41,528 bases of DNA from UBA8886 sp963578705 (GTDB taxonomy: Archaea; Thermoplasmatota; Poseidoniia; MGIII; CG-Epi1), in contig CAUZDT010000004.1 in the NCBI GenBank assembly GCA_963578705.1, forward strand, positions 1 through 41,528. Reading direction: 5' to 3'. Within the stretch, counting starts at the first letter, position 1; each line of letters opens with the position of its first letter. This document shows positions 15,551 through 23,649 of the stretch, one piece after another. The position numbers and the translations under genes were made by a program. The notes under the pieces were generated by a model, which was not told where the DNA came from, did no database searches, and saw only the letters and a list, made by a program, of their open reading frames with translations.

Positions 15551-17637
15551 TGCAACACGGTCCCTCGCTCGTCGTCCAGCACCAGTTCCCAGACGTGCGG
15601 CAAGTGGTCCTTGATGGACTCGATATGTGTCACCAGGATTACCTGTCCGACTGACTGTGCCATGCGCTCGAGCCCTTCCAGCACCCGCCGCTGCCGCAGC
15701 TCATCCTGTGACCCCAGCACTTCATCGAGCACGACCAGTCCCATCTCGGTCCCGGCGCGTTCGGCTAGCAGCTGTGAGATGCTCAACCGCAAGGCGAGGC
15801 TAAACGCATCAGCCTCGCCGCCCGAGAAGCGGTCTAGCGAATGCGCTTCGACCCCGTCGAACACCTTCAGGCTGTAGTCGCTGCCGTCAATCTCGACCTG
15901 CGTGTAGCGCCCGTCAGTGAGCTGCGCCAGCCGGCGCGAAGTGTGCGCCGCCAGTGTCGGGGCGATGCGGCTGGTGATGTGCGAGCGGAAGCCCTTCAAC
16001 AATTGTTCGAGCAGCCCGAACCGCTCCAGTTCGGTCTCAGCCTCGCCGATTTGAGCCTGCGCGCGCTCCACCCGCTCGAGCTCGGCCTGCTTCGCCTTCA
16101 CTCCATCACCGGCTCGCGCCAGCTCGCCGCGGTGCCGCTCGAGCGCCAGCTTCGCCTCCGACAGCGCGGCCGCCACTGCCTCGCGCTGTTGCCGGGCGCG
16201 GGCGTGCGCCCGCAGGTCGAATTCCAGCTTCGCGAGCGCCGCCTGCGCCGCTTCCTGCTCGGTTCGGGCCGCCTGCTCTCTTGCCTGCAGCTTTGCCAGC
16301 TGCTGCTCCAGTTCGGGCTTGCGCGCCAGCGCCTGCTCAAGGTCGCGCAGCCGCGCCAGCTGCGCCGCGTGCGCCGCTTCCGCGCCGCGCAGTTTCTCTT
16401 CCTGCTTGCCGAGAGCCGCCCTGCGGCTGTCGGTCGCCTTGCTGGTTTGTGCCAGCGTCTCCAGCGCTGCGCTTGTTTCCCGCTGCTGCTGCTCGAGCGC
16501 CTTGATTTCGCCCGCGATGCGCTCCATTAGCGCCGCGCCATGCTCGCCAAGCGGCCGCTCGCAGGTGGGGCATTCGCTCTCGGCACCCAGTTCGCGAATC
16601 TCTTGCAGGTGTTTTTGTTTGCTCGCCAGCTCGCGGCCGCTAGCTGCGAGCGCTGCATCCAGTTTCCCCTTCCCGGCCGCCAGTTCCTGCAGTTCCTTTT
16701 CGACCGTAGCCTGCTTCTCTCGCAGCGCCGCCAGCTTTCCGAGAGCGTCGCTCGCGGCGGTCGTAGAACGGAGTTCAGCAGCTTTCTTTTCTTTTTTATA
16801 ACTATCATCAAGAGTTTTCTGCGCGTTCTGTAGCCGCTCCCCGGCCAGTTTCAGCGCGCCCTGCGCCGCGTCGCGACGCTTCTCGGCTGTGCGATATTTC
16901 TCGGCGTTTGTCTCCGCCTGCACCCATGCCTTGACCGCCTGCGCGTCCTGCTGCGTGGCTGTTTTGAGCGCGACCTCCAGCGGCTTGCCCGCCTTTGTGA
17001 GCGCTGCGAAGCGCTCCTGCAGCTCCGCCAGCTCCGTTACGAGCCGTGGCTGGAGCGACTCGCCGTCGCGCGCGACTAGCTGGCTGCGCAGCCCCTCCAG
17101 CCGGTTGCTCAGGTCGCGCTTCTGCTGCCGCGCCCGCTGGCCAGCGTCACGCACGTCGGAAATCCGCAGCAGCCGCTCGACCGCCTGTCGGCGCGGCTCA
17201 CTCGACATGCTGACGAACTTGTCCAGCTCGCCCTGCCGCGTGAAAATCGAAGCGTAGAATGTCTGGTAGTCCATTCGTAGCAGTCGCTCGGTGACATAGT
17301 CGGAGACCTCGCGCGCGCCTTCGGCCAGCAGCTCGTCGCCGCGCGCCAGCTCGGCGGTCGTCGTCGACGGCTTCAGCACTCGCTCGAGCCGGAACGCTTC
17401 GCCGCCCAGGTCGAACTCCAGCCGCACCCGGCAGGCGTCGCTGGCGCCGATGGTGGCGACCGCCTCCGCGCGCGTGCGCACCGCCGGCGTCCCGTAGAGC
17501 ACCCACGCGACCGCCTCGAGCAGCGAAGACTTGCCGGCGCCGTTGTGGCCGACGATGCCGAGCAGCCCCTCGGGGAACTCCACCTGCAGGCGACGGATGG
17601 AGCGGTAGTTGCGGATGGCGAGCGAGCGCAGCCTCAC
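15541..17637 (-). CDS. rad50: DNA double-strand break repair ATPase Rad50
   Basis: A 698-residue SMC-like ATPase that works with Mre11 to process DNA ends. Walker A GHNGAGKS is at 30-37. A coiled coil rich in Ala, Glu, Gln and Arg spans about 170-590 and is broken at its apex by the zinc hook CPTC (356-359). The ABC signature FSGGEADAFSLALRL starts at about 604 and Walker B MGLVVLDE at about 632. It is shorter than the roughly 850-900 residues of well-studied archaeal Rad50s, mainly through short coiled coils. A local A-rich patch (16786-16806) encodes KKEKK near residue 282. The start overlaps the mre11 stop. HerA and NurA, common neighbours in thermophiles, are absent nearby. Confidence 0.96.
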   Translation of the reverse strand: MRLRSLAIRNYRSIRRLQVEFPEGLLGIVGHNGAGKSSLLEAVAWVLYGTPAVRTRAEAVATIGASDACRVRLEFDLGGEAFRLERVLKPSTTTAELARGDELLAEGAREVSDYVTERLLRMDYQTFYASIFTRQGELDKFVSMSSEPRRQAVERLLRISDVRDAGQRARQQKRDLSNRLEGLRSQLVARDGESLQPRLVTELAELQERFAALTKAGKPLEVALKTATQQDAQAVKAWVQAETNAEKYRTAEKRRDAAQGALKLAGERLQNAQKTLDDSYKKEKKAAELRSTTAASDALGKLAALREKQATVEKELQELAAGKGKLDAALAASGRELASKQKHLQEIRELGAESECPTCERPLGEHGAALMERIAGEIKALEQQQRETSAALETLAQTSKATDSRRAALGKQEEKLRGAEAAHAAQLARLRDLEQALARKPELEQQLAKLQAREQAARTEQEAAQAALAKLEFDLRAHARARQQREAVAAALSEAKLALERHRGELARAGDGVKAKQAELERVERAQAQIGEAETELERFGLLEQLLKGFRSHITSRIAPTLAAHTSRRLAQLTDGRYTQVEIDGSDYSLKVFDGVEAHSLDRFSGGEADAFSLALRLSISQLLAERAGTEMGLVVLDEVLGSQDELRQRRVLEGLERMAQSVGQVILVTHIESIKDHLPHVWELVLDDERGTVLQEL

Positions 17638-18761
17638 GGTTTGCCTCCGAGCAGCTCGCTGGCCTGCTGTAGCAGCCAGTCGCGCTCGGCCGGCTTCTGC
17701 AGGGGCTGGCCAGCCAGGTAGTCGCGGAACTCCTCTAGCAGCGTCCTGAGTTCGGGCGCCGCCTGCAGCTCGACGGTCGTGTCACTGAACTCGGGGTTGA
17801 GCGCGTAGTTGATGGCGCCGCGGGCAGCTTGCAGGAGCGCCCGCCGGTCGACTGTGGACCACTCTTCGCGCGAGATATTCCAGACGCGCTGCCGGATTAC
17901 CTTGTCGTCAGGGGCGGTCGCCTCGAGCTGCGTTAGCAGCCGTTCTGTCAGGCTGCTTCCGGCACCGGCAGCGCCCGCCTTATCCTGACAATCATAGCTT
18001 AATGTAACGAATTGTCGGCACGTAATTTCGTGGTGCTCCACCTGCGGGCCGGGCAGCTCGACCATGGCGTAGCCTTTTGGCTCTTTTTCCTCGGAGAACG
18101 AGAAGCGCTCGTTCGAGCCGCAATACCAGGTGTTGTGTCCCAGTGCGGTGAATTCGTGGTAGTGCCCCAGCGCGACATAGTCCCAGCCGCCCTGCAGCGT
18201 CGCGTCGGGGAGCGCCGCCTGGTTCAGCTCGCTGTTGCGGAACTCCTTGATGCCCGAGACGGCGCCGTGCGTCACGAGCAGGTTCAGCTTCGCGTCGGGG
18301 TCAGGTCGCGCTTCGCTGACGCGCTCCGCGAGCTGGCCTGAGTGGGCTACGCCGGTGACGAGCAGGTCGCCGACGGCGACCTGCTCGGGCTTCCCCGCGA
18401 AGAGCGGGTGGATTCCGGGAATCCGCCGCAGCAGCCGGAAGACGTGGCCGGTCTCGCGCAGCCGCGGCGTCTCGTGGTTACCGGCCACGATGATTGTCGG
18501 GAGCCCTGCTTGCGAGAGCCGGTGCAGCCCCTCGAGCGCGCGGTCGATGGCGCGGTTGCTCGGCCGCACCCGGTCAAACAGGTCGCCGGCGTGGATGAAC
18601 ACGTCCGGCTTGGCGGCGATGGCTGCCGCAATCAGCCGGTCCCACGCCGCGTAAACATCGGCTTCGCGCAGGTTCAGCCCCGTGTCGGGTTCGCCTTCGG
18701 GGACGTGGCGGCTGTAGGCGCGGTATCCGAGATGGGTATCTGCGCAGTGAAAAATCTTCAC
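17634..18761 (-). CDS. mre11: DNA double-strand break repair nuclease Mre11
   Basis: A 375-residue Mn-dependent nuclease of the calcineurin-like phosphoesterase fold. Metal-binding motifs appear in order: ADTHLGY (about 7-13), HAGDLFD (about 59-65), GNHE (about 94-97), VTHGAV and GHYHE. A cap domain follows. I chose GTG at 18761 (VKIFHCADTHLG); the frame continues upstream, but that part runs through the divergent trmJ gene and is not protein-like. A TATA-like box 25 nt before the GTG supports a leaderless start. The stop overlaps the rad50 ATG, as is usual for this pair. Confidence 0.95.
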   Translation of the reverse strand: MKIFHCADTHLGYRAYSRHVPEGEPDTGLNLREADVYAAWDRLIAAAIAAKPDVFIHAGDLFDRVRPSNRAIDRALEGLHRLSQAGLPTIIVAGNHETPRLRETGHVFRLLRRIPGIHPLFAGKPEQVAVGDLLVTGVAHSGQLAERVSEARPDPDAKLNLLVTHGAVSGIKEFRNSELNQAALPDATLQGGWDYVALGHYHEFTALGHNTWYCGSNERFSFSEEKEPKGYAMVELPGPQVEHHEITCRQFVTLSYDCQDKAGAAGAGSSLTERLLTQLEATAPDDKVIRQRVWNISREEWSTVDRRALLQAARGAINYALNPEFSDTTVELQAAPELRTLLEEFRDYLAGQPLQKPAERDWLLQQASELLGGKP

Positions 18762-18780
18762 AGAGGACGAGCGTCCCGGG

Positions 18781-18790
18781 TCTATTAGGA
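18781..18790 (-). promoter_or_regulatory. TATA-like box of mre11-rad50
   Basis: The minus strand reads TCCTAATAGA, centred about 25 nt upstream of the GTG at 18761. It is one of two divergent boxes in the 73-nt gap to trmJ. Confidence 0.45.
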
Positions 18791-18807
18791 ATTCCGGCGG
18801 GCTAACC

Positions 18808-18813
18808 CTATTA
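18808..18813 (+). promoter_or_regulatory. TATA-like box of the trmJ operon
   Basis: CTATTA is centred about 25 nt upstream of the GTG at 18835, consistent with a leaderless transcript divergent to mre11. Confidence 0.45.
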
Positions 18814-18834
18814 CGCGCCGCTCGCTCGCGACCT

Positions 18835-19530
18835 GTGGCGACTATCGTGCTCGTCGAGCCGCAGCATCCCGGCAACGTCGGCGCCGTCGCGCGGGTGATG
18901 GCCAATTTCGGCTGCCCCGAGCTGCTGCTGGTTGGCGGCTGCGAGATTGACGACGACGCCATGGCGCGCGCCAAGGCGGGGCGGCCGCTGCTCGAAGCGA
19001 CGCGACGCGTCGGCTCGCTCGCCGAAGCGCTGGCCGACGCGCCGCTGTCGGTCGCGACCAGTGGTATCGTCCCCGCAGGCGACAGCCGCTGGCAGCGCGA
19101 ACCGCGCTCGGTCCAGGAGCTGCCCGACTTGCTCGACGGCCGTGAGCCGGCGCTGGTGTTCGGGCGCGAGAACCACGGGCTCGACCGCACCGAACTGGCG
19201 CTTTGTGACCTGACGGTGCAGGTGCCGACCAGCCCAGAGCATCCGGTCCTGAACCTGTCGCACGCCGTCGGGATTCTGCTCTACGAGCTTTTCAGCCGCG
19301 GCGTCTTCCAGCGCCCCTACCGCCCCGACATAATTCCCCGTCGGGAAGTCGACCTGCTGGTTGAGCGTATCATGGAGGCGGTGCGGGCGAGCCGCTTCGC
19401 CGAACGGCGGCTGCCGCGCGCCGAGACAACGCTACGCCGCATTCTGGTGCGGGGCGAGATTGACGAATGGGACTACGAGACGCTGATGGGGATGTTCAAG
19501 GAGCTGCGGCCGCTGCGGAGGCGGATGTGA
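18835..19530 (+). CDS. trmJ: tRNA 2'-O-methyltransferase, TrmJ family (SPOUT)
   Basis: A 231-residue SpoU/SPOUT methyltransferase. Motif 1 is PQHPGNVGAVARVMANFG (about 10-27), motif 2 LVFGRENHGL and motif 3 PVLNLSHAVGILLYEL. TrmJ methylates the ribose of nucleotide 32 in the tRNA anticodon loop; characterised archaeal forms prefer C32. The C-terminal helical extension matches TrmJ length. The start is GTG at 18835. The stop overlaps the GTG of the next gene, and tiaS, another anticodon-loop modification gene, lies two genes downstream, so the operon may be devoted to tRNA modification. Confidence 0.92.
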   Translation: MATIVLVEPQHPGNVGAVARVMANFGCPELLLVGGCEIDDDAMARAKAGRPLLEATRRVGSLAEALADAPLSVATSGIVPAGDSRWQREPRSVQELPDLLDGREPALVFGRENHGLDRTELALCDLTVQVPTSPEHPVLNLSHAVGILLYELFSRGVFQRPYRPDIIPRREVDLLVERIMEAVRASRFAERRLPRAETTLRRILVRGEIDEWDYETLMGMFKELRPLRRRM

Positions 19531-20012
19531 GCTATGTGATGGTGACCGGCCCGATGGGTGCCGGCAAGTCAACGCTGATGCGCTCGCTGCCGGAGCAGGA
19601 GCCATTCGCGCCCCCGCCCGGCGTGCCGGAGATGTTCCTTGACCACGCCTGTAACTGCCGCACCCTGCAACTCTACGAAATCGACGAGCCGACCGCGCTG
19701 GGCGTGCGCTGGGCCAGCTGGCTGCGCGCCGCCGACGCGTTCCTGCTGGTCGCATCTGCGGCGACGGGACCGGAAGCGGTCGCGCCGCTGCTGGCGCACC
19801 TGCGGGAATTCTGTCCCGAAACGGGCTGCCTGCTCATCGTGAGCCGCTGGCCGGGCGGCTCGTGTGAGGAGTGGCAGCAGCCGGGCGTCAGTGCGGTCGA
19901 GACGCTTGCACCGGGCACGGCCCTCGATGAGGGCCGCGCCCTTGCGGAGCCGGCCGATATCGAGCGCATCCTGGCCCGGCTGCAGCAGCTGGCGCGACGG
20001 GCGCGCGACTGA
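19527..20012 (+). CDS. Small P-loop protein, degenerate Ras-like GTPase fold
   Basis: A 161-residue protein starting at GTG 19527, inside the trmJ stop. Walker A is GPMGAGKST (about 8-16). The following layout (LQLYEID, then WASWLRAADAFLLVASA, then GCLLIVSRWPGG) mimics strands 3 to 5 of Ras/MglA-like GTPases. However, the G3 DxxG and G4 NKxD motifs are not recognisable, so nucleotide specificity is doubtful. I cannot assign a function. It sits between trmJ and tiaS with overlaps on both sides (GTGA and TGATG), which suggests a link to tRNA modification or at least tight coexpression. Confidence 0.75.
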   Translation: MSYVMVTGPMGAGKSTLMRSLPEQEPFAPPPGVPEMFLDHACNCRTLQLYEIDEPTALGVRWASWLRAADAFLLVASAATGPEAVAPLLAHLREFCPETGCLLIVSRWPGGSCEEWQQPGVSAVETLAPGTALDEGRALAEPADIERILARLQQLARRARD

Positions 20013-21349
20013 TGCTCCACGTCGGCATCGATGATACCGATTCGCTCGACGGCGGCTGCACTACGTGGGTCGCCTTGCGGGTTATCGAGGCGTTGCAGCC
20101 CGATTTCGACCTGATTGGCACGCCGCGGCTGGTGCGGCTCAACCCCGACGTCCCTTGGAAGACGCGCGGCAATGGTGCCGTCGCGCTCGCCTTCGGCCGC
20201 GGCGCGGGCCCGTGCACGCAAGTTGGCGAACTGCCGGGTGGGCCGGTGCTGGCGCACGCGGAAGCGGCGCCGGCCGCGCTGGACGCCGAAGCGCTGCTCG
20301 AGCGCGTGCTCACCGTCGTCCGCGCGGAGGCACGACCGTCGGCGCAGCCGGGGGTCGTCGTCAGCGAAACGCGGCCATCGGAGAAGAGGTACTGGCAAGG
20401 CGTGCGCGGAATCATGCGCGACACGCAGCTGCGCGAAGCGCTGGAGGGCGCGGCGCACGCCGGGCTCAACGGCGGCCGCGGACTGGCGGGCGCCGCATGC
20501 GCGCTGGCATGGTCACCCCGCAGTGGCGGCGTCGCCCTGAGCTGCACTTGGGAGCTGCTCGGCTACCGCGAGCGCGACCGCTGGGGCACGCCGCGCGACA
20601 TCTCGGCGGAGTCGGTCGCCGCGGTTGCCGCGGTCGAAAAAACATTCGGCTGCCGCGACCCCGATGGGAGCCCGGCGATGGTGCCGCACTCGTCCTGCCC
20701 CGTGCTGTGGGGCTTGCGCGGGCTTGAGCCCGCGTCGCTCACCGCGGGCTTCGCTGCACTCGGTCCCGAGCAGCCGGAGCGCTGGCTGCTGTGGCAGACC
20801 AATCAGGCCACTGACGACCACTACGTGACGGCGCTGCCGGCCGGAGGTGAGGCGAGCGTGCGACTCAGTGGCACCGTCGCCGCCGCGGCACAATCGCGCC
20901 GCGGCGGCCACCGTTTCTTTGGCTTCGCGCACGAAGGCGGCGAACTCGAGTGCGCCGCCTTCGAGCCGTCGGGTGATTTCCGCCACGTTGTGGACATGCT
21001 CGCGCCGGGCGACGAGCTCGAGGTGTGCGGCAGCTTCGAGGCGGGGGTGCTGAAGCTGGAGAAGCTGTGCGTCATCGCGCTGGCGCTCCGGCAGTGTAAG
21101 CCGCCCAACCCCGCCTGTCCCGAATGCGGCGCGCGCACCCATTCGGCCGGCCGTGACGCGGGCTACCGCTGCCGCCCTTGCGGCACGCGGGTGCCGGCCC
21201 CGGCGCCGGAACCGGTCGCGCCCGCGCTGGCGCCGGGCTGGTATGACCCGCCCGCGTCGGCGCGGCGGCACCTGGTGCGGCCGGCGCGGCTGATGGCGGT
21301 AACAAAAAAAAATTCTCGACGACCGATATTTAAAATGGAGACAGCATGA
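20012..21349 (+). CDS. tiaS: tRNA(Ile2) 2-agmatinylcytidine synthetase TiaS
   Basis: A 445-residue archaeal enzyme that attaches agmatine to C34 of tRNA-Ile(CAU) using ATP, so that it reads AUA. The N-terminus GIDDTDSLDGGCTTW (about 5-19) and the following NPDVPWKTRGNGAV are diagnostic. A central OB-fold-like region and a C-terminal zinc ribbon (CPECG, then CRPCG, about 371-395) follow. The last residues (AVTKKNSRRPIFKMETA) come from an unusually A/T-rich stretch, 21300-21345, that includes a run of nine A and the promoter-like element of the next gene. This tail is probably not part of the conserved enzyme. The stop overlaps the next ATG. Confidence 0.95.
   Translation: MLHVGIDDTDSLDGGCTTWVALRVIEALQPDFDLIGTPRLVRLNPDVPWKTRGNGAVALAFGRGAGPCTQVGELPGGPVLAHAEAAPAALDAEALLERVLTVVRAEARPSAQPGVVVSETRPSEKRYWQGVRGIMRDTQLREALEGAAHAGLNGGRGLAGAACALAWSPRSGGVALSCTWELLGYRERDRWGTPRDISAESVAAVAAVEKTFGCRDPDGSPAMVPHSSCPVLWGLRGLEPASLTAGFAALGPEQPERWLLWQTNQATDDHYVTALPAGGEASVRLSGTVAAAAQSRRGGHRFFGFAHEGGELECAAFEPSGDFRHVVDMLAPGDELEVCGSFEAGVLKLEKLCVIALALRQCKPPNPACPECGARTHSAGRDAGYRCRPCGTRVPAPAPEPVAPALAPGWYDPPASARRHLVRPARLMAVTKKNSRRPIFKMETA
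21327..21336 (+). promoter_or_regulatory. A/T-rich promoter-like element inside the tiaS 3' end
   Basis: ATATTTAAAA is a good TATA-like sequence in a G+C-rich region. It is centred only about 15 nt before the ATG at 21346, so it does not fit the usual spacing for that start. GGAG at 21336-21339 sits 6 nt before the ATG and may serve ribosome binding from the upstream transcript instead. Confidence 0.35.
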
Positions 21350-22221
21350 AGGAGCGGCTACCATATCTCGCTCTGGGAGTCGCGATGGTCGCGATTTCGC
21401 TTTCGGCTATATTCATCCGCTGGAGCGATAGCAGCCCGCTGGTCGCTGCCGCGCACCGCCAGGCGTTCGCGACGCTGCTGTTCCTGCCGCCGCTACTCTG
21501 GAATCGCGCTGCCGGGCTGCGTCGGCTGACACGCCGCGAGCTGGCGAGCATGGCCGTTATCGGGTTGCTGCTCGGCGCGCACTTCGGTTTCTTCTTCGCA
21601 GCGGTAAAGGCGACTTCGGTCGTCGCGGCGGTGCTGCTGGCGACCTGCCATCCCGTCTTCGTTGCCGCCGTCGGGGCGGTGGTGCTGGGCGAGACGCTCT
21701 CGCGGCAGGCGCAGCGCGGGATGGCGCTGGCGCTGGGAGGGATGCTGCTGTTGCTGGGCGGCGACCTGCTGCAGGACCCCGGAACACTGCACGGCAACGG
21801 CCTCGCGCTCGTCTCGGGGCTGCTCGCCGGCGCGTATTACCTCGGCGGCCGCTCGCTGCGGCAGACGGTCGCGCTGGCCGACTACGCGCTCGTGGTCTAC
21901 GCCTTCAGCGCGCTGGCGCTGTGGAGCGCGGTCTTCGCCGCTGGCGACGCGTGGCAGGGGCTGCCGCAGCGCGAATACTTGCTCTTCGGGCTGATGGCGC
22001 TGGTGCCGACGCTTCTCGGGCACACGCTCCAGAACTGGGCGCTCGGCTACCTGCCGGCGTTCGTCGTGACGGTGACGCTGCTGGCGGAACCGGTCGGCTC
22101 CGGGCTGCTGGCGCTCGCGATTTTCGGCGAGCAGCCCGGCTGGCCCGAGCTGCTGGGCGGTGCGGCGGTGCTGGCGGGCATCTGGGCGGTCGCTACTCCC
22201 CCGAAATTATCTGCTGCTTGA
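21346..22221 (+). CDS. EamA/DMT-superfamily membrane transporter
   Basis: A 291-residue protein with about ten hydrophobic helices arranged as two EamA repeats (about 8-135 and 150-285). This is the standard size for drug/metabolite transporters of the 10-TM class. The first repeat contains SAIFIRWSDSSPLVAAAHRQ, and the second GHTLQNWALGYLPAFVVTVTLLAEPVGSGLLA, typical of the family. Members export amino acids or other small metabolites; the substrate is not predictable. ATG 21346 overlaps the tiaS stop and has GGAG upstream. The 3' end overlaps the convergent zinc-ribbon gene by 29 bp. Confidence 0.9.
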   Translation: MKERLPYLALGVAMVAISLSAIFIRWSDSSPLVAAAHRQAFATLLFLPPLLWNRAAGLRRLTRRELASMAVIGLLLGAHFGFFFAAVKATSVVAAVLLATCHPVFVAAVGAVVLGETLSRQAQRGMALALGGMLLLLGGDLLQDPGTLHGNGLALVSGLLAGAYYLGGRSLRQTVALADYALVVYAFSALALWSAVFAAGDAWQGLPQREYLLFGLMALVPTLLGHTLQNWALGYLPAFVVTVTLLAEPVGSGLLALAIFGEQPGWPELLGGAAVLAGIWAVATPPKLSAA

Positions 22222-22708
22222 GCGTCGCGAACTCCGCTTCGGTCAGGACGCCCGAATCGCGCAGCGCCCCCAGTTCCTTCAGCCGCACCAGCTTCGGGTC
22301 GGCCGCTTCCGGTGCGGGCTCCGCGGCCGGCTCTGGCGCCGGCTTCGGCCGCGATGGCGGCAGCGCAGCGCCCAGTTTGCCGACCAGTTTCTCGGCCGAG
22401 GCGGCCTTAGTCTTGCCGATGGCGCCTTCGTCAATCAGCTCCCTCAGGATGCGCGCGGCGACCGCCCCTTCGTCGCCGCCGGCCAGCTTCTTCAGCTGCC
22501 GCTCCTCGGCGGTCGCCTTGCGCTTGCGGGCCGCCTTGAGGGGTCGCTTGCGGAGCGGTTTGCCGCTGACGCGTTTCACGGTCTTCCCCTTCGTGAACTT
22601 CCGCATCAGCTTCGGACCGTCCTTGGCGGGCTGGATGGGCGAGCCGCACTTGAAGCACTTCTCGACCGCATCGGCAACGGGGGCTCCGCAGGTGCCGCAG
22701 TTCTTCAT
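22193..22708 (-). CDS. Zinc-ribbon and SHOCT-domain protein
   Basis: A 171-residue soluble protein. The N-terminal zinc ribbon is CGTCG then CFKCG (C4, C7, C18, C21). A strongly basic stretch follows at about 33-66 (KGKTVKRVSGKPLRKR), suited to nucleic-acid or ribosome contact. A Pro/Ala/Glu linker (about 118-137) leads to a C-terminal SHOCT-like helical hairpin (LKELGALRDSGVLTEAEFATL). The function is unknown; zinc ribbon plus SHOCT is a common oligomerising or adaptor arrangement. It is divergent to the PH-domain membrane protein and shares its promoter region, and its 3' end overlaps the EamA gene. Confidence 0.8.
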   Translation of the reverse strand: MKNCGTCGAPVADAVEKCFKCGSPIQPAKDGPKLMRKFTKGKTVKRVSGKPLRKRPLKAARKRKATAEERQLKKLAGGDEGAVAARILRELIDEGAIGKTKAASAEKLVGKLGAALPPSRPKPAPEPAAEPAPEAADPKLVRLKELGALRDSGVLTEAEFATLKQQIISGE

Positions 22709-22733
22709 GGGGCACGACCCAGCTTTTGGTTAC

Positions 22734-22747
22734 ATTTAATCTTATAT
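22734..22747. promoter_or_regulatory. Overlapping divergent TATA boxes
   Basis: ATTTAAT (22734-22740; minus strand ATTAAAT) lies about 29 nt before the ATG at 22708. CTTATAT (22741-22747) lies about 27 nt before the plus-strand ATG at 22771. The two boxes abut, so the divergent genes probably compete for or share TBP/TFB binding. Confidence 0.5.
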
Positions 22748-22770
22748 GCTCCGTGAAGCAATCCGGGACG

Positions 22771-23649
22771 ATGGCCCGCTTCACCCTGATGCGCAAAGAG
22801 GAGATGAAACTCAAGGTGCAGCCACACCCCCTCTCGTTCCTGCACCTCTATTTCGTCTTCCTGCTGCTGCTGGTGTGGGGCTTTGTCATCCACCGCTTCT
22901 TCAGCCAGAACTGGTTCAGCCAGGTGCCGTTCTACGGTTTCCTCAAAGCCATTCCCGGCGTCAACGAAGTCGTCGCCGCGGCCATCATCTGGTCGCTAGC
23001 GCTGCTGGCCATCGGCTTCGCGGCGCGCTACCTCTTCCTCGAGAACGGCGGCCGCGACATCTTCCGGCTTTACAGTGGGCTGGCGCTGTTCGGCATCGGG
23101 GCGATGGTGCTGCACTTCTGGAAAATCGGCGAGGTCGACGGCGATACGATGGCGTTCGGCACTTGGTTCATCCCGCTGCTGACGCTGCTGGTCGGCGGAG
23201 GTGGGATGGTGATTGTCGACCAGTATCGCCGCAGCTTCACCTACTACCTGACCGACATCCGCATCGCAATGCACCAGGATTTTCTCGGGCTGAGCAAGCA
23301 CGAGCGGCAGGTGCGCTACAACCACATCGAGGACATCAAGCTCATGCAGTCGCTGTTCGGTCGCATCTTTGGCTTCGGCACCGTCGTGCCGGTGACCGGC
23401 TCCGGCCTCGGCACCGGCACCGATGAGGCGCTGATGATTGCTGCGGTGGGCGGCGAAGCGAAAGGCTTCGCCGCCGGGCTGGCGGGCGGCAGCCGCCGCT
23501 CGGCGCGCCGCGCGACGCAGGACCCGCGCGACTCGCTCTATGGCGTCCCCGACCCGGGACGCGTGCGCGACCTCATCACGCAGAACATCCAGGATGATAC
23601 CGGCGTCGAGCACCTGAAGCGCATCGAGGAACTGCTCGGGAAAGACTAA
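22771..23649 (+). CDS. Membrane protein with bacterial PH-like (bPH2-type) domain
   Basis: A 292-residue protein. Four hydrophobic helices (about 22-45, 62-86, 98-116, 130-150) precede a PH-like beta domain. Its strands are recognised by YLTDIRIAMHQDFLGLSKHERQVRYNHIEDIKLMQSLFGRIFGFG (about 168-212), in particular the pattern R-Y-N-x-I-x-D-I and G-R-I-F-G-F-G. The C-terminal 60 residues are basic, then helical. PH-like membrane proteins of this kind are widespread but mostly uncharacterised. ATG 22771 was chosen because a TATA box lies 27 nt upstream; the frame extends to 22726 without protein-like sequence. It overlaps the convergent dCMP deaminase by 4 bp. Confidence 0.82.
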   Translation: MARFTLMRKEEMKLKVQPHPLSFLHLYFVFLLLLVWGFVIHRFFSQNWFSQVPFYGFLKAIPGVNEVVAAAIIWSLALLAIGFAARYLFLENGGRDIFRLYSGLALFGIGAMVLHFWKIGEVDGDTMAFGTWFIPLLTLLVGGGGMVIVDQYRRSFTYYLTDIRIAMHQDFLGLSKHERQVRYNHIEDIKLMQSLFGRIFGFGTVVPVTGSGLGTGTDEALMIAAVGGEAKGFAAGLAGGSRRSARRATQDPRDSLYGVPDPGRVRDLITQNIQDDTGVEHLKRIEELLGKD

